From Lachnospiraceae bacterium (GTDB lineage Bacteria; Bacillota; Clostridia; Lachnospirales; Lachnospiraceae), in assembly GCA_910576335.1 (NCBI GenBank), contig CAJTIU010000046.1, forward strand, positions 1 to 33,867: a DNA stretch of 33,867 nucleotides. The letters are read 5' to 3'. The position numbers and the translations under genes were made by a program. The first letter of the stretch is position 1. Each line of letters opens with the position of its first letter. This document shows, piece by piece, positions 31,554 through 33,867 of this stretch. The notes below the pieces were generated by a model that did no database searches, was not told where the DNA came from, and saw only the letters and a list, made by a program, of their open reading frames with translations.

Positions 31554-32801
31554 TTATGCCTTCCACACTGACCTGATAATGGATCCGATCTTAGGCGTGG
31601 TGCCATAGAGGAGCACGCCTACACGGTAAATTTTTGCAGAAAGAACCCCGATACCAACTACGGATCCTGCAAGAATTGCGATAGAGATCACTATCTCATA
31701 CCATGCGATTGTACTCATGGCAATCCGGGTAAACATCGCCATGGAGGATGTAAACGGAATGTAGGAGCACACCTTCATCAGCGTGTTATCCACATCTCCC
31801 GAAGCAAGGGAAAACATCACAACCATGAATGCAATAATAAAAAGCATCGTCACCGGCATAACCGATGTATTAATATCCTCAAGCTTTGAGGCAGTGGAAC
31901 CGATGGCTCCGTAAAGAAATGCATAGATAAAAAATCCAAGCACGAAAAATATAAGCATATAGCCCAAAAGCCCTACCGGCATATCAAATATAGAAGCCAC
32001 GATTGGATTGTCATTCCACTGTTCCTGATTCATGCCATAAAACAAGATTGCAGATCCGAACACTGCAATAAGCTGGACCATTCCTGCAAGGCAGGAGGCA
32101 ATCACCTTCCCGAACATCATGGACACCGGCTTTGCACTGGTAATAAGAAGCTCCATTGCCCTGGAGCTTTTTTCGGTTGCAACATTCGTTGCAATCATCT
32201 GACCGTACAGAAGAATTACCATATACAGGGCAAAGATCATAATATAGGTGTACCAGTAATTCTGCATCTGATCCTTTCCAAGGCTTACCGCATCATTTGT
32301 AATTTGAACCGACATGATCTCACCTGCCTGCTCTGCCGTAATACCTGCTTCCACCATCGCTCCTGTCTGAATCATACTTTTCAGTACACTATCTGCAGCC
32401 TCCATATTACTGTCATGCATGGAAAGGTTATCTACATAATAGGTATAAGAGGTCATCCCCTCCAGGACAAACGCACACTCCGCCTCTTCTTTAGTTATCC
32501 TCTCCTTCATTGCCGACAGGCTTTCCTGTGTAATCTGCACATCATAGTCAGGAAACGCCGTCTGAAAGGCTTTCCTGACCGCCTCTTCCTCCCTCGGCGT
32601 CTCTGCCTTGATAAGCATGACGCTGCGCTCCGAAGGCGAACTGTCCGTCCCCTCCCCGTCGTCCTTTATCATGCCCACAATCCGGGGCAGAAACATAACA
32701 ACTGCTATAAGAAGCACTAGAAATATTGTCACGCCTACAAAAACTTTATTTTTAAAATAGTACTTCAATTCAAATTTTAGTATTTTCCCAAATTGCTTCA
32801 T
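31554..32801 (-). CDS. ABC-2 type exporter permease (NatB/YhaP-like)
   Basis: 415 aa. TM1 about 19-40, a large extracellular domain (about 45-185) with DYDVQITQESLSAMKERITK, then five further segments: MIFALYMVILLYGQMIA (about 200), VASCLAGMVQLIAVF-type helix near 240, LLGYMLIFFVLGFFIYAFLY near 285, MLFIIAFMVVMFSLAS near 325 and a last pair near 360-390. The motif EKSSRAMELLITS is typical of NatB-type subunits. Overlaps the ATPase gene by 4 nt (ATGA). Exports Na+, a drug or a peptide; not determinable. Confidence 0.9.
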   Translation of the reverse strand: MKQFGKILKFELKYYFKNKVFVGVTIFLVLLIAVVMFLPRIVGMIKDDGEGTDSSPSERSVMLIKAETPREEEAVRKAFQTAFPDYDVQITQESLSAMKERITKEEAECAFVLEGMTSYTYYVDNLSMHDSNMEAADSVLKSMIQTGAMVEAGITAEQAGEIMSVQITNDAVSLGKDQMQNYWYTYIMIFALYMVILLYGQMIATNVATEKSSRAMELLITSAKPVSMMFGKVIASCLAGMVQLIAVFGSAILFYGMNQEQWNDNPIVASIFDMPVGLLGYMLIFFVLGFFIYAFLYGAIGSTASKLEDINTSVMPVTMLFIIAFMVVMFSLASGDVDNTLMKVCSYIPFTSSMAMFTRIAMSTIAWYEIVISIAILAGSVVGIGVLSAKIYRVGVLLYGTTPKIGSIIRSVWKA

Positions 32802-33706
32802 CTTACGTCCTCCTTATCCGCTCCGTCACCTGCATACTCAACAAAAATGTCATTCAGAGAGGGCTCGAACACCTTTACTCCATCAACATCGTAATTGTCT
32901 ACAAGCCGCTGCATGACTGACTTCTTGTCTTCAGCGCAAGCAAGCCTGATCATGAGGCTTCCATCCCCCATCACGGTACAGTCTTTCCCAAAATCTGCCT
33001 GGATATTGTCTGGATACTCAGTACGGACAATGAGCCGGTCGCGCACATAACTCCTCTTAATATCATGAAGCTCGCCAGAGAGGACAACCTGTCCGGAATT
33101 CAAGATCGCTATACTGTCACAGAATTCCTCAATATAGCTCATCTGATGGCTGGAAAACAGTACCACCTTATTCTCCGCAATCTGCTCCCTTACTACTTCC
33201 TTAAGCAGCATGGCATTCACCGGATCCAGTCCGGAAAATGGTTCATCCAAAATAATAATATCTGGATTGTGCGCCAAAGCAGTCACAAGCTGAATCTTCT
33301 GCTGGTTTCCCTTTGACAGCGTGTCCAGCCGCTTATTCCGGTATTCCATCATGCCCAGTCTCTCAAGCCAGTGATCTACCGCTTTCACAGCCTCCCTGTG
33401 GCTCATGCCTTTAAGCTCCGCAAAATACACGAGCTGATCCGCGATAATCTTCTTCGGATAAAGTCCCCTCTCCTCCGGGAGATATCCGATCTTCATCCTC
33501 CTGTAATTAATCGGACGCCCGTCGAGCAGTACTTCCCCGCCATCTGCCGGGAATACATTCATCAGAATGCGGATTGATGTCGTCTTACCGGCGCCGTTTC
33601 TGCCAAGCAGACCGAAGGCCTTGCCTCCTTCTGCCCGAAAAGAAACCCCGGAGAGAACCTGTTTGCTGCCAAATGATTTCTTGATGTCTTTCAGTTCCAA
33701 TAACAT
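32798..33706 (-). CDS. ABC exporter ATP-binding protein (NatA/YhaQ-like)
   Basis: 302 aa. Walker A GLLGRNGAGKTTSIRIL (about 33-49), Q-loop region YLPEERGLY (about 74-82), signature LSKGNQQKIQ (about 129-138), Walker B PDIIILDEPFSGLDP (about 148-162), H-loop SSHQMSYIEE (about 184-193). The C-terminal 80 residues form the DUF4162-type tail seen in NatA-like ATPases. It energises the permease encoded just downstream. Start ATG 33706 with AAGGAG. Confidence 0.95.
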   Translation of the reverse strand: MLLELKDIKKSFGSKQVLSGVSFRAEGGKAFGLLGRNGAGKTTSIRILMNVFPADGGEVLLDGRPINYRRMKIGYLPEERGLYPKKIIADQLVYFAELKGMSHREAVKAVDHWLERLGMMEYRNKRLDTLSKGNQQKIQLVTALAHNPDIIILDEPFSGLDPVNAMLLKEVVREQIAENKVVLFSSHQMSYIEEFCDSIAILNSGQVVLSGELHDIKRSYVRDRLIVRTEYPDNIQADFGKDCTVMGDGSLMIRLACAEDKKSVMQRLVDNYDVDGVKVFEPSLNDIFVEYAGDGADKEDVR

Positions 33707-33867
33707 TGTCTTTTCTCCTTATGTCATGTCAATTACGATCACATTGTACCAAACCGCTAGCGCGGTGGCTAGCCCTAGGTACGTGATTCCACTACTTTTT
33801 CAAAATTTTTTCGTTTTCTCAAAATAAAAGTAGCAGTTTTTTGGTTTATGTTGTATTGTTGAGTTAC
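33707..33867 (-). promoter_or_regulatory. Upstream region of the ABC exporter genes with a short palindrome
   Basis: No gene. GCTAGC (33756-33761) and GCTAGC (33768-33773) flank GCGGTG, giving an inverted pair about 50 bp before the ATG that could serve as an operator. An A/T-rich stretch follows to the window edge. No confident -10/-35 pair was identified. Confidence 0.35.

Overview
The window comes from a spore-forming Firmicute, most likely Lachnospiraceae or a close relative. The support is the cotJ spore-coat operon, a DegV/FtsW/PilZ chromosomal backbone, strong AGGAGG-type ribosome sites, several large serine recombinases and clostridial-type small proteins. No rRNA, tRNA or CRISPR array was seen.

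The central observation is that cotJC, which encodes a manganese-catalase-like spore coat protein, is broken into four collinear segments: 3647-3833, 10757-10976, 25234-25351 and 30564-30650. Three intervening elements of 6,923, 14,257 and 5,212 bp separate them. Joining the segments at short sequences shared by each pair of borders (GGTA, GCAGA and TTCGGTGAA) gives exactly 612 bp. This is one open frame of 203 codons plus stop, with no residue missing relative to the CotJC family. All metal-ligand positions (E35, E65, H68, E136, H169) are restored, and E136 is itself rebuilt across the second junction. Each element carries a large serine recombinase, and the would-be attP of each is an inverted repeat centred on the shared core. 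The layout is that of the sigK skin element (a sporulation gene reassembled in the mother cell), but with three separate elements in one gene.

Layout. 1-80: probable start of a transposase. 281-2816: small membrane protein, DegV, FtsW/SpoVE, all minus strand. 2854-3001: copy of a dispersed structured repeat. 3112-3833: cotJA, cotJB, cotJC segment 1. Element 1 (3834-10756): a chemotaxis receptor plus the worn remains of an integrative conjugative element (recombinase, TTG-start small protein, broken mazF, truncated sigma factor) and fragments of MATE and acyltransferase genes. cotJC segment 2. Element 2 (10977-25233): recombinase and a small accessory ORF at the left end, then a minus-strand operon for sialic-acid-type amino sugar uptake and breakdown (lyase, ABC transporter, dehydrogenase, NanE, NanK, RpiR regulator) leading into an EtfB/EtfA/GlcD set like the electron-bifurcating lactate dehydrogenase. 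cotJC segment 3. Element 3 (25352-30563): AAA-ATPase/nuclease protein, relaxase and thpR remnants, sce7726-type protein with a coupled small ORF, repeat copies, small ORF and recombinase at the right end. cotJC segment 4. Then a PilZ-domain protein and a NatAB-like ABC exporter on the chromosome.

How it may work: vegetative cells keep the elements and their cargo while cotJC is off. In the mother cell the recombinases would excise the elements and restore cotJC, and the forespore genome would stay interrupted. Elements 2 and 3 look able to do this, since an intact recombinase lies 62-85 bp from an end and mother-cell-type promoter sequences precede it. Element 1 is less certain because its only recombinase lies far from both ends and may belong to the decayed conjugative element.
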